Positions 34,361-45,645 of a stretch of DNA of 64,000 bases are shown here, piece after piece. A model generated the notes under the pieces. It saw only the letters and a program-made list of their open reading frames with translations. It did not search any database and was not told the origin of the DNA. The stretch spans positions 105,014,226 through 105,078,225 of the forward strand of contig NC_054702.1 of NCBI RefSeq assembly GCF_016097555.1. The letters are read 5' to 3'. Position 1 is the stretch's first letter. Each line of letters opens with the position of its first letter. The translations under genes were made by a program, and so were the position numbers. Source of the stretch: Gigantopelta aegis (lineage: Eukaryota; Mollusca; Gastropoda; Neomphalida; Peltospiridae).

Positions 34361-34462
34361 ATCTAATCCAATAGAAGAAAAAAAATTGGACAAATTACGC
34401 CATTATGACTGAAAAATTAGTAGACAAGCCTTACATAATTTTAGAGGGGAAAGTGACCGTAG

Positions 34463-34651
34463 CAGTGGCGGATCCAGGAAATCGGGGGAGGGGGATGACG
34501 TGTCCGAAGGCTTTAAACGTTCCTGAAGGGATGCCTCGGATTCTCCAACGTAAAAATTTATATATATATGTATATATATATATATATATAATATATGTCG
34601 TAAAATTTAGGGTGTGGCGGACCCCTGGGGCCACATTTAGATCCGCCACTG
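34463..34651 (+). mobile_element. hAT-like MITE
   Basis: Terminal inverted repeats CAGTGGCGGATCCAG on the left and CAGTGGCGGATCTAA on the right (inward), 189 bp in total. The interior is mostly a TA-rich palindromic stretch. CAGTGGCGGATC is a common hAT terminus. I do not see an exact 8-bp duplication. Confidence 0.7.
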
Positions 34652-35094
34652 CTTAGTGTTACAAAATGACAAATTACATGTTATATAATGGTTGAACGGC
34701 TCCTTACTGGGCCCAGAGTAGATCCATGTTGCATAATGAGGCGTGGAGATTAACGTAATGTGGTTCGGTATCGTTGATAAGCAAGACCCCACCCTTTACC
34801 ATGAGGCAAAATTAATTACTGACCAAAATGGGTGGGGGTGCTAAATTCCTGCTAGAATTTCATGGATTTCCTGTCTGGGGCATAGCTTCTTTGTAAATCC
34901 ATACAATATACAGGATCATCAAACCTTGCATGCCACTACAACTTGGGATGGTGGTATGTTGCATATCATAACTAGGTCACCATGACCTACTTTTTAGATT
35001 ACTGCACAATAAAGGAAATCAGTCTGGGCCACATCTCCCTTAACAATTCAAATAGGATCACCAAACCTTGCCTCTGGCGTAGAAAGTGTGTGTG

Positions 35095-35127
35095 TGGGGG
35101 GCGGGGGGGGGGGGGGGGAAAGGGGTC
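35095..35127 (+). repeat. G-rich homopolymer tract
   Basis: A run of about 22 G with a single C, followed by aaagggg. It could form a G-quadruplex and is prone to sequencing error. Confidence 0.85.
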
Positions 35128-35274
35128 ATGTGCCCCTCACTTTTCAGATATTCTGCTTTATTTTGTGTGTAAATATAAAAGTGTGCTCCCCACTTTTTGG
35201 CACCTTCCTATGTCACTGCATTGCACACAAGTACAACTAAGGTTAGCCGTTTGTCATACACCTACTTTTCATGG

Positions 35275-35480
35275 GGTGGGACATGGTAAAGCACTCTCTG
35301 ATGAGCTGTCAGTCTAGGGTCAATTCCTGTCTGTGGGCCGATTAGGCTATTTATCATTCCAACCAACGCACCACAACTGTATAGTATATCAGAAGCTGTG
35401 GTAGGTGCTACCCTGTCTATGAGATGATGCATAAAAAAAGTTCAAGCTAGCACCATCACCAACTTGCAGCTATGGTCTCA
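35275..35480 (+). mobile_element. SINE family A, 3'-truncated
   Basis: Head ggggtgggacatggtaaagc and ctagggtcaattcctgtctg, central part cattccaaccaacgcaccac and ctaccctgtctatgagatga. The tail is missing. Confidence 0.75.
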
Positions 35481-35627
35481 AGACCAAATTTAACAATAGA
35501 GCTCATACTACAGCAGTGCCCAATCTGAGCGGCCTGTTGAAACAACCATACAAACCAAACTCAATGGTGAAAGAGAACTGGAAACGACAGCTCATTTTAT
35601 TTTACAGACTGGTATAACTTGTGAAAT

Positions 35628-35895
35628 GGGTGGGAAAGTGCTCGACTGATGTGTGTGGTTGGTTTGGGGCCGATCCCTATCAGTGGGCTCATCGGGCTAT
35701 TTTTCGTTCCATCCAGTGAACCACAAAGGATGTAGTATGTGCTATCCTGTCTGTGGGATGGTGCATATAAAAGATCCCTTGCTACTAATGGAAAAATGAA
35801 ACAGGTTACCAAATGTTTGACATCCAATAGCTGATGATTAATAAATCAGTGTATCAGTGTGCTCTAGTTGTGTCATTAAACAAAACACACTTTAA
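35628..35895 (+). mobile_element. SINE family A, near full length
   Basis: Head (gggtgggaaagtgctcgact, ggggccgatccctatcagtg), central domain (cgttccatccagtgaaccac, gctatcctgtctgtgggatg, ataaaagatcccttgctact) and tail (aaatgtttgacatccaatag, gtgtcattaaac). Confidence 0.85.
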
Positions 35896-36197
35896 AAAAA
35901 ATTGTACTAATAGCTGATATAATTTGTCTCGATTCTGAACATCACTGGAAAGTCTTCTGTACATGACTCCACCCCACTCTTGTGTGTAAGTCTCAACAAA
36001 CCAAGACCCTTTCCTGGCCATATCAGGGTTTCTGGCAGAGGGTAAAACAGGTATGGCTCCATACCCAAATTATTTAGCAGATTTTATTTTTTTGACAAAA
36101 TTAATTACTTATCATTGCTGTATGATTTTCTTAACCCTAAGCCTAAACTTAACACATTTTCTTTCTGGGGGAGGATCCCATATCCCGTTGACTGTGG

Positions 36198-36748
36198 TTG
36201 CATTCCAATCTGATTAAAATTAGCTCTACTGGGTCTAGCCAGTAGATCTAACAGCATTGCGTGGACTTCCATGTCCAGGTGACATTTCATCTATAAATAA
36301 CAATTTAAATATCGACCAATTCCACTTTGCCTTTTATGGCATTATTTGGGAGCATACAAATTCTAAAAATATCAGGCGAGACTATTTATGCATTAGGCAA
36401 ACTTGGTGGTCTATTTCAACATTGAAAAAAACCAGGGGGAAAAGTGCAGTAATAAACTCTGGATTGTATACTAGTATAAACAGATTTCATGGCTATGCCA
36501 TAACAGGTGGGGTTTTTCGTCTTGAAACAAATTTTATATAAAATTTTATATTGAAATTAGTTTCTGACATACTTCGTAATTCACCCGAATCATTTCGTAT
36601 ACCCTTGGCATAATCCCGAATGTTTCCAAATTCTTTTCAAATCACTGGCATGATTTTGCAAGTAAGGTCAACTGGACATGAGCTCCAACGGGCTGCTGTT
36701 AGATCCACATGTAATAGTGGAGCTAATTTTAATTAGATTGGTTGCATT
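36198..36748 (+). repeat. Foldback element with about 85-bp inverted arms
   Basis: The left arm 36198-36285 (ccaatctgattaaaattagc, gtagatctaacagc, catgtccaggtgac) is the imperfect reverse complement of the right arm 36666-36748 (gtcaactggacatg, gctgttagatccac, gctaattttaattagattgg). The loop is about 380 bp with no known domain. It resembles a foldback-type MITE. Confidence 0.7.
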
Positions 36749-37644
36749 CAATTCCATAGTGTCATACCCAAAATTTTATTTCTGGCAGAAACACTGCATA
36801 TGTATGCATTATTCATTAATAAGCAATTATAGCATGTTTAAACCAGCCCTAGACATAATTAAAAATGGTCTAATAACAAGTGTACAGATTCCAATAACTC
36901 TTAATGGACAATCATAATTTTATTTTAAAAGAACAAGAAATTTAACAGAACAATAAATAAAAACACATCAACACCATACATATACATGTATAAAATTACA
37001 ATTGGGTATTTTGCTAACAATGAAGAGCATAGTATATATTTGGATTTTATAATATTAAATATGGGGATAAAACCCCAAACGAAATCAAGAAACATTTTAT
37101 TGTGAATATAAATAACCAAAGTTCTAATAACATGAAGGGTCTTAGCTTATATTTAGAATCTTTTTGGCGAGTGTGAACAATAGGTAACTTTTCTCTTTAA
37201 TTACAATTATATAATACAACACAACCCCTGCAATTGTCCACAGCAGTCGATAATGCTGTAGAGGTTTTAGTTCTCCACAGCATTTTTCTGCCGTGGACTA
37301 TTTGGGGTGGGGTTTTTCAATGGCATGTTTTTTTTTGCCATGGACATTTTCTTAATTGCAGGAGTTGCAAGATCTTTAAAGTTTAAAGGTCAGAGGTTTT
37401 GATTCCTGATGAATGCTCATTTAATTATTGAGATAATATTTATATTGAAGTTATGCCACAATGGCCTATCAAACATGATGAAAATGTTATAATTTGCAGT
37501 TTAAACATTAAACAAATAACTTAGCACAGAGTGCAACTGTCAATGTATAACTTCAAGATCATACCTAATGAATTCGGAAACACTCTGTTTAAGTTACAAA
37601 TGTCTTTTTTGTCTCAATGAAGATTATTGCACACCAAGACAAAA

Positions 37645-37790
37645 AAGTTAGCAATTTGGTACTACTGCATTTTACTTTAGAATTAAGCTACAGTTACACA
37701 TTTTCTGTTACTTATACTGATAAATAATGCATCAATAAAATTCAATGTCTGATTTCACTTTGAGAGTCATGAGTTTTCTGTTATTTAAGA
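37645..37790 (+). repeat. Dispersed repeat family R3, copy 1
   Basis: Shares atttggtactactgcatt, acttatactgataaataatg and gagttttctgttattt with 56090-56235 in the same orientation. Confidence 0.6.
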
Positions 37791-39162
37791 CCATTTACCC
37801 AATTGCTAAACCTTTTTGACTTAGTATATATATATAGCTGCACCTATATGTTCAATTTTTGTAACAACAGCCCCTGCCCCATTATTTTTGGATAGGTACT
37901 TCCATGAAATTAGTAACAACCATCAATATCAGACGTAACAATACATTCTGTAGAAATTCAGTACTTAAAAAACTAATACAAACAAGTGAGCACTGCTCAC
38001 ACATCTTCAACCATAACCACCTATTCCAAAATTAATAAAATCTATAACATTGTTAAGATATAAATCGTACTATAACATTAAAATTATTCTCTTGACTGGA
38101 ACAATTAAGTTGCACTGGTTATTATAGTGCGTTTCAGAAAATCTGTACATAGATTTTACAGTGTTTTTCATAAGGTATTTAATACTAGTTCACAACACAT
38201 ATGTACAAAAACATGTATACAGCATCAGTAAACTAATATCAATATGCGTCATATATGCCTATATTAACTATTAACAATAATTTCAAAAGAAAAAGAGAAA
38301 ACACAAGTAACTTCAATAGATACATTATATTAAAAACAAAATTTTGTTTTTATTAAATTTTAATAAACTGTTTTTACCATACGAGTGTTGATTGTACACC
38401 TACCATATGATTTATTATTATTTTTATTAAAACCAAACAATCATGCAAATGTATTGTCAATAAACCAGTCTAATTGTCAATAAACTAATCAACATCCTGA
38501 CCCATCAGTAAACTGCTTTCCAAACAATGGTCAACCATTGTGTCAGCACTTATTCTTACTACTACTACTATATATCACTCCAACAGTGAAAAAATACATG
38601 TAAAAGAAAATGTTATCTTATTTGAAGATTCTTTGGAAATGAGAAGACAGGCAGTAACAAAAAGCCAAAATCAAAACTGCTATGGATAAACTGCTGCTTT
38701 GTGCCGTATTCTTCTTTGGGTAGGGAGTCTCCCCCCAATGACTATTTGTTAATTATTTTATTTTACCATATTTATATTTAGTATATTTGTAATGAATTTC
38801 GCACTCAAGTATGAAACAAAATCATGCCACTTGAAATTTTACCCGGGTCCAGCTACCCCTTTCAGTTGTAGACTTCAATGTACTTAACACTAAATAGGCG
38901 GCCTTGACATACCACGTCTAAATACTAGTATCAGACAGACTACATAACAATAGAACAGATTATATATTTATTCAAGGGGGTCAACACAGAAAACAGTTCT
39001 CAACATTTCGCAATACGAAGACAGTTGACATTTAAATTTTAATAGTTATTTACAAATAAATCTAAGTTCAATTTTAATTAACACCTCCCCATCACAACGT
39101 TCACCAATACTAAATGAGATTGAGATATCCGCTAGCTCTTCTCAAAACACGGAAAAACAACT

Positions 39163-39314
39163 CCCTATTATAGTCTAACGGCACCCTTTTCGTTAGCTCC
39201 GTTTTGCTAATTCAGAAAGCGATTTCTTCAACAAGTCAAACCCTGAATCCTACTTCCTATTATAGTCTAACGGCACCCTTTTCGTTAGCTCCGTTTTGCT
39301 AATTCGGAAAGCAG
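39163..39314 (+). repeat. Short duplication, 92-bp offset
   Basis: The stretch cctattatagtctaacggca through ttttgctaattc and gaaagc occurs at 39164 and 39256, with one substitution over about 57 bp. It contains the inner palindrome-like pair cggcacc/cgttagctccg. Confidence 0.9.
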
Positions 39315-39917
39315 ATTCCTTGACACGCTGCCCTAGACGGATAAACTCCCAACCCACTCAAAATGTGCTAGCGTAATCGTTGGGAAAGGAATTTCCTTTA
39401 GCCAAATACAACCATTTAATTAATTAATCTCTTCCCCACCCATAATAATATTTAAATACGTTCTAATGATTTGAAAGCAAGCACAAATTCAATCAAAAAA
39501 ACATCCTACAGAACAAAACAAGACGTACTTGTTTGAAACCCAAAAACCAAGTAAAGGATAATGCCTTGGCCCGATCTGCATGGACTTTCATAACCCTTAA
39601 ACCCGATAGGTCAGATAATAACGAAGCCCGTAAACTACCGACAACCCCCGAGTAATTTTCCACCACAATATAAATTAGACTGGTCTCATACCATACTTTA
39701 TAACATGCACAACGTAACGTTCCTGGCATTCCCTTATTAGTAAGGTTAATATTAGAGATTAATATAATTAATAAGAAGAAGAATAACAAGAACCAAATAA
39801 AAATAATAACCAAGGCAATATGAAATGATAGATCGACAGAAAACCAGGAACACTACATATTTATGCTGAAATAAAGATTTAAATTAATGAAACTTAACAA
39901 ATAACAAATTTATAACA

Positions 39918-40015
39918 TGTAAAAAGAAGAGAAAAGCAAAAGAGAGAAGGGAGAGGAAGGCAAAAGGGGAAGAAAGGGCAGAGTAGCAGAGGAAAAGAGA
40001 AGTGAAAGGGAAATA
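39918..40015 (+). repeat. Polypurine tract
   Basis: About 98 nt that are almost all A and G (agaagagaaaagcaaaagag and similar). It may form unusual DNA such as H-DNA. Confidence 0.85.
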
Positions 40016-40041
40016 ATTTTTAATGCCACGCAAGCACCATG

Positions 40042-40879
40042 TTAATCCTAATTGGTTTCAATGTGATGAAGTTACTGTTAATGGCATTATCTAAAAAACA
40101 ATTGTTATAGATTATACTGTGATTTGTTTCCTTATGAAAACATAACTCTTGTTATGTTAATTAATATGTTTTGTATATTATGTCAGTGATCGATGAAATC
40201 AGTGGCCACTTCTGCATGGTATCCAAAATAAAAGTATTTCACCACAGATGCCACAATCTCCTAAATATTCTGTAATTACTGTGTAGCTTATGGTGAATAA
40301 ATAAGCAACCACTCTCAATAGTTACTTCCTCTGTTGTTGGCTTTCATCGATTATTGACATAATTTTCTAAACATTAAAAAAAAAAAAAAAAAAATTATTT
40401 AATGACACACTCAACACATTTTATTTAGTTATATGGCGTCAGACATATGGTTAAGGACCACACAGATTTTGAGAGGAAACCCGCTGTCGCCACTACATGG
40501 GCTACTCTTCCGATTAGCAGCAAGGGATCTTTTACTTGCGCTTCCCACAGGCAGGATAGCACAAACCATGGCCTTTGTTGAACCAGTTATGGATCACTAG
40601 TCGGTGCAAGTGGTTTACACCTACCCATTGAGCCTTCAGGGCACTCACTCAGGGTTTGGAGTCGGTATCTGGATTAAAAATCCCATGCCTCGACTAGAAT
40701 CCAAACCCAGTACCTACCAGCCTGTAGACCGATGGCCTACCACGACGCCACCGAGGCCGGTTATCAAAACAAGAGTTATGTTTTCATAAGGAAACAAATT
40801 ACAGTATAATCTATAAAAAAATGTTTTAGATAATGCCAATAACAGTACCTTTATCACATTGAAAGCAATTAGGATTAAA
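40042..40879 (+). repeat. 112-bp inverted repeat enclosing a MITE and a SINE
   Basis: The left arm 40042-40153 (ttaatcctaattggtttcaa, ggcattatctaaaa, ttccttatgaaaacataact) is the close reverse complement of 40768-40879. The loop holds a smaller TIR pair (40179-40201 and 40341-40365, tatgtcagtgatcgatgaaa with its complement) and a minus-strand SINE. The right arm ends about 90 bp from the stop codon of the 294-aa gene. Confidence 0.85.
40385..40765 (-). mobile_element. Chimeric SINE: family B head with family A tail
   Basis: On the minus strand it starts ccggcctcggtggcgtcgtg (A box) and ggtactgggtttggattcta (B box) and has the family B segment ctcaatgggtaggtgtaaac. After that it continues with family A sequence (aaaggccatggtttgtgcta, ctgcctgtgggaagcgcaag, agatcccttgctgctaatcg) and ends ataaaatgtgttgagtgtgt. 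A second copy of the same chimera is at 52263-52622. Confidence 0.88.
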
Positions 40880-40967
40880 TTAGTATCTAAATTTTCAGTT
40901 TACAACAAATGATTGTTTCTTTAAGTTGAAAATCACTCCTTCATCTCTGTTAGTTCAAATATGAAGT

Positions 40968-41852
40968 CTATTCTTCTATAACATTTGGGACGATGTGATC
41001 CTGATTGATACAAGACTGCATTACTCTCTGATGATGTGGCACTGGCAAGTCATTGTTATAAAACACACGAGTAGTGTTGCTACTGTTGTGGGCATTCATT
41101 AGTTGAGATACTTGTGGTACAACATGATCATCATCGGCACGATTAGACTCTGGACACCAAGTTGTTGGAGTTTCTACATCTGGAATCGGAATTACCTCTG
41201 TTGTGCAGATGCTGGTCTCGGGCAACAAAGAATTAGTCTCAACACTTGAAGACGACTTCGGCAACAGAGAACTGGTATATTGTGATTCTTTACTCGTGTG
41301 TGTCAGATTGTTCATCCTTGTTTTTTCGAGAATGTCAAGCAAACAAGTGATGAAAGGATTGTCATATGAAATATCTCGCTTTATTCCATTACAAGGCGAG
41401 TTTGGTGGAACAGATAGGATAGGTGTTAGTTGAAGCTGTTCACACAAAGGCAGACTTTTCATAGATGAATTATTCAAAGACTTACAAGACCTTTTTCTTT
41501 TCAACAATTTTAATTTTGTTCTGTTTTTATCTTTTTTGTTAGTGTAAACTGATGTTTCAAAATGGAAATCAAGTTCTGTGTTGTCTTCAAAATCAAGCAA
41601 TTTTTGGATACGAGAAGTTGCAGTATTTTTCTGTTTGTATTTCTTCTGTTCAGGGGAATTCCAGAGGATATTAGATGACTTGTGACATCTTAAGTTAATT
41701 TCAGTATCTGGTACCTCAGCTGTTGTCTCATCACACAAACCAAAAAGATCAGTATAATTATTTTCCTCAATTACGTCCTGGTCATGGCTGAGGTTCATAA
41801 CAGTTTTTACACCTGACAGTCCAGTTTCAATATTGCCACCATCCACGGCCAT
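40968..41852 (-). CDS. Unrecognised 294-aa, probably nuclear, protein (single exon seen)
   Basis: An open frame of 294 codons with ordinary coding composition, far longer than neighbouring chance frames and free of low complexity. I do not recognise the family. It is acidic at the N-terminus, has a basic cluster at 106-121 (KKDKNRTKLKLLKRKR) that looks like a nuclear localisation signal, and Ser/Thr-rich stretches at 184-220. A hydrophobic helix-like segment lies at 165-180 (NPFITCLLDILEKTRM). A short motif recurs near the C-terminus: DHVVPQV at 242-248 and DHIVPNV at 285-291. A pyrimidine-rich acceptor (ctttttctattacag) lies eight bases upstream of the ATG, and the frame stays open to it, so there is at least one upstream exon, coding or not. 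Mostly disordered; probably a rapidly evolving linear-motif protein. Confidence 0.7.
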   Translation of the reverse strand: MAVDGGNIETGLSGVKTVMNLSHDQDVIEENNYTDLFGLCDETTAEVPDTEINLRCHKSSNILWNSPEQKKYKQKNTATSRIQKLLDFEDNTELDFHFETSVYTNKKDKNRTKLKLLKRKRSCKSLNNSSMKSLPLCEQLQLTPILSVPPNSPCNGIKRDISYDNPFITCLLDILEKTRMNNLTHTSKESQYTSSLLPKSSSSVETNSLLPETSICTTEVIPIPDVETPTTWCPESNRADDDHVVPQVSQLMNAHNSSNTTRVFYNNDLPVPHHQRVMQSCINQDHIVPNVIEE

Positions 41853-41861
41853 TATATATTC

Positions 41862-43400
41862 TGTAATAGAAAAAGAATGTATGAATATTTAAATTATCGA
41901 TACAGTTATGGCATTTGTTTGTAGTAGTTAAATTACTAACTGGCACCATTATTTGGTTCTTTTTCTTCACCTCATACTTATTACATTCCTATCAGCTTGA
42001 AATGTTATGTTCTTGCAATTCTGTGCTTACAATAGGCAGTTAAGAGTAATGTCTGCTTTGATAAAGCATAAAGCGCATATTAAATATAAACATTAAAATG
42101 TATCTATATATAAGTATTCCTTGGGTTGTTTTTGAATAGTATAAATCCTTAAACAAATTAAGATTAGTCATTGCTATATTTCAACTGTAGTGATTTCCCT
42201 AGAAATTTAGCAAGGCAAGGTAGACCAAACACTTTTGGGGCATTTTCACCATTTTCGGGGCACTTGTTTTTTTATTAAAAATACACAAAAATTAATTGAA
42301 ATAAACATTAATGTAATTTATGAGCTTTTTTTAATAAATGAATGGAAAAAGATATAAAAGGCATATTTTATTAATTAATAATACCTTTTTGGGTTTTTTA
42401 TAAAGGCAATTTTAGAATTAATTACTGAAAAAGGCTTGTTTAATCTATTTATATAATTTACAGCACTTTTTTGTTGCAACACAGAAGTGTAGGGTACATG
42501 TGACATCTTCATATATGGATATAAACAAGTATTGACCATGCAGTGCTGTATTACACAGTGCTTTTATATGTTAGTTAAGCATTACTTGCCTAACAATTTC
42601 ATTAACAGACCTTGCTGTTTAAGGGAACATATCTCTTTGGCTTCCCATAACTCCCCTGAGACTAAAGTCAAAACCACATCATTAACAACTACATTTAATT
42701 ACCACACTTTGTCCAAACACAAACTGTAAAAAAAACCCCATTTAGAATGACACAGATTTAGCATGCTAAATTATAGACAAAACACATGCAATTTTTGCTG
42801 CATTTTTTTTTATGGAATACTCTTCAAAAGGGATGTATCAATATGACATAATCTTATGACATAATCTTACAATGTCATGACATGTGCTAAGGTATAAAGT
42901 AACCATCATGGCATCAAATTAATTACTTTTATACATCAGAGGCTTCCACATCTCAAGAGTACCAGTATTTCATAAAAAAGAAAAATGACAGACGGTGAAA
43001 ACTTGTATGTGTTTTTCCTAGAACTGAAGATCTTAGTGAAGCCTATATAGATATGGTTCCAGTCTATTCTAATATGTGGAATCCATGTCATTGTAAATTA
43101 AAATCATTACGTTTTATGTCTGGGCAACATGTGGAGAAAATCTAAAAATAATTAAAGGTATAAAAGTAAATTTTTGTAGTTGTTAACATTGTGGTTCAGA
43201 CTTTAAGGTTGACAACAGTCTTTCTTCGCACCCTTGTTTTTGCTTCATATACAATAAATATAACATATCCAACAGTAATTTTCTGATATGATATATTTGA
43301 CAAAAGGTACTTTTTATTTCTTGCATCTTTTTAAACTTAAACTTAATATTTTGTCCCAAAAAAAAGAAAGAAAAGAAATACTGACCTATAAATAGCGTTT
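41862..43400 (+). other. Upstream intron or intergenic DNA of the 294-aa gene
   Basis: Starts at the acceptor of the 294-aa exon (minus strand). No further exon of that gene could be identified. AT-rich; no recognised element. Confidence 0.4.
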
Positions 43401-43403
43401 AAA

Positions 43404-43665
43404 AGTTAAAGTTTGTTTTCTTTAACGACACCACTAGAGCACACTGATTAATTAATCATCAGCTATTGGAAATAAAATATTTGGTAATTGTGACACGTAG
43501 TCATCAGAGGAAACCTGCTACATTTTTCCTAATGCAGCATAGGATCTTTTATAGACAGGAAAAACACATACCACGGCCTTTGACCAGTTGTGGTGCACTG
43601 TTTGGAATGAGAAAAAACCCAGTCAGTTGAATGGATCCGACTGAGCTAAATCCCAGCCCAAACAG
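43404..43665 (-). mobile_element. SINE family A
   Basis: The plus strand shows the reversed tail (gtttgttttctttaacgaca, catcagctattgg), central domain (ataggatcttttatagacag, ataccacggcctttgaccag) and head (ggatccgactgagctaaatc). Confidence 0.8.
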
Positions 43666-43727
43666 TGTTGTCCACTCATTATAGAGTTTTGACAGGGGGT
43701 CACGGTTAGTACTGTAGACTAGTTTTC

Positions 43728-43905
43728 TTTTAATGTGACAAAGCATTGTAATAACATAGCTGAGTCTGAATTTGAATGACATCAGTATTCCAATGACATC
43801 ACTTTGTATATCCTTACAATAACAATAAACTGGGTACATGGCTTTCCGTTTTAAGAATGCTGAAAAAATTCCAATGCAAAATTGCTGTTGAAATTTTTGT
43901 TGTAA
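43728..43905 (+). repeat. Dispersed repeat family R4, copy 1
   Basis: Shares caaagcattgtaataa, gtcagtattccaatg-type sequence, caataacaata and ctgggtacatg with 52068-52240, the same strand and order over about 175 bp. Confidence 0.75.
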
Positions 43906-44069
43906 CATTACTAATTCACCTGAAGGTTTTTAGAAAATTAATTTGTAATTAAAAAAATGTACTATTTACGAAATATGGATTACAAGTAAAATTAAAGTGA
44001 GATATGCTATATTTATTGTGTATGAAACCAAAACAAGGGTGCGAAAAGTAACAGTTGTCGACCTTAGTT

Positions 44070-44136
44070 TAGTTTAACAGCCAATGGCCAATGTATTTTT
44101 TGTGCTGGGGTGTCATTAACATCTATTCTATTCTAT
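44070..44136 (+). mobile_element. 5'-truncated tail of the ribozyme-headed retroposon family
   Basis: A 67-bp insertion with the target duplication TCGACCTTAGTT (44058-44069 and 44137-44148). It keeps only the tail block (ccaatggccaatgta, gtgctggggtgtcattaac) and ATTCT repeats. Confidence 0.85.
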
Positions 44137-44159
44137 TCGACCTTAGTTCAAGGAGTCAT

Positions 44160-44310
44160 TTTTAGCTCCCCTTAGCATGTGAATTAAAAAAAAAAATTAT
44201 AAACAAGATTAAATATCAATGTTCATTATGGTACTATCTTAAATGGCTCTGAGATATTTTTAGGGAAGACTAGTAATTATTAATCACTACCCTAATTTAA
44301 AAAAAATAAA
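44160..44310 (-). repeat. Dispersed repeat R2, minus-strand copy
   Basis: Its reverse complement contains ggtagtgattaataatta, aatgaacattgatatttaat and catgctaaggggagctaaaa, matching 58028-58180 and 30048-30400. Confidence 0.6.
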
Positions 44311-45297
44311 AATATTCTATTTACTTTTTGGATTGCTAGGTCTGATTTACACTATTAAAATAATAGTATTATTAAATGCCATATTTACAGGGGGTTTTTT
44401 GGTGGGATTTTGTACACTTTTTTTATAACAAATGCGATATTTGTTGACGTCCGTTCTTCATTATGCACCGATTGCATGCAAAAAAATGGCGTATAAATTG
44501 CCATTCGAAAACATAAGATGATCGAAAATGTATAACAGTGTAATACTGTTCATGTATCCATAAATAAACTGAACTTAATTGAATTGCAATAAAATTATTA
44601 AGCCTATAAAATAATGACTGATCTGTGATACTAATAATAAAATTAACTAATGGTGTAACCGCTTATATTATTTACCAAAACAAACTTATCGTGCACTTGC
44701 TAAAAATGAACTGAATTTACCGCCGAATAGACTTGTGGGTATTTTCAACAAAATTGTTTAATAGATAATAATTATTTTGTTTCTAGTTTAAATTAGAATA
44801 TATATAATGTTACTAAATATTATGTTATATTTTAATTTTAATTAAATGGGGAAACTTTGTATTACTCGACTCCCCGAGACTAAAATCAAATCTTGCATAA
44901 AATTTGGAAACTTGCCAACGTTCAGTCAATCGTATTTCGCTAAACGTTTGCAAACTAAATAGACTGGTTCCCGAAGTGGTCATTCGGTTTAATGTGTAGC
45001 GTACAAATCAGTCTAACAAAACGTTTGCGACAAAAAGGCTGATTGAACTTACACCACCAATAGACTATATTTACGTACACCGTAAAGTTTAGTTTTCTTT
45101 CTGTGTCTTATTCAAAATGGACAAAAACGCATTCTGGCGGGTGGGGTTAGGGTTAGGGGTTGATATTTGTGTTCCACTTGAGGACAAAAATGTACGGTTT
45201 TTTCCCGTTTCTATATATTCAATTCAATTCAGTTTATTGCTCAATACCAAACAATCTGGAGTCCGCAAACGAATCTGACTCAGGGCGAATCTGAATA

Positions 45298-45645
45298 AGG
45301 CCAAATAAATTTAAAAAAGAGTTGGTGATCGTCCCCGCCCGTACCTGAAAAATGTGCCCGCCCCTGAATTTATTTTATTTTTTATTTTGTTAAAAATGCG
45401 TCGAGATAGCAGCAATTCAACTTTCGTAAGCACCGTAACGGGTTAAACCATCACCAGGTCCATCTGGCGGCCAGTGAAGGAACTACAACATCCAGGCGCA
45501 TGCACTGTTGGCTACTATTCCCGCAAACAAAATGGTCTCCAGGGTTTTATAAAGTTTTTCACAAAAACAAAAAACCTCCCCCCTACCCTGATTTGTGTGA
45601 TCAAAAGGACGATCACCAACTCTCTTTTTTTCGGCCTAAGGGCAA
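45298..45645 (-). mobile_element. TIR MITE, complete copy, with promoter-like core
   Basis: The ends pair: ggccaaataaatttaaaaaa then gagttggtgatcgtcc on the left, and the complement of gagttggtgatcgtcc after ggccgaaaaaaaga on the right. The interior, read on the minus strand, is repeated in opposite orientation at 51795-52066. Confidence 0.7.

Larger units (their letters stand above)
33162..36197 (+). other. Upstream of CoREST: promoter side and intergenic DNA
   Basis: No gene recognised. The CoREST 5' UTR and promoter should lie just right of 33161; I see no clear TATA box. Further contents are a TA run (34325-34356), a hAT-like MITE, a G-rich run near 35096-35118 and two family A SINEs. 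Confidence 0.4.
36770..40020 (+). other. Intergenic region
   Basis: AT-rich, without a supported gene. It includes dispersed repeat R3 (37645-37790), a 92-bp-offset duplication (39163-39314) and a purine-rich tract (39918-40015). Confidence 0.4.

Noticed and set aside
35275-35330. CTGATGAG resembling a hammerhead ribozyme core
   Set aside because: It lies in the eroded tRNA head of a SINE; there is no partner GAAA strand or flanking helices.
36105-36290. 61-codon minus-strand frame
   Set aside because: It overlaps one arm of the foldback element and shows no domain.
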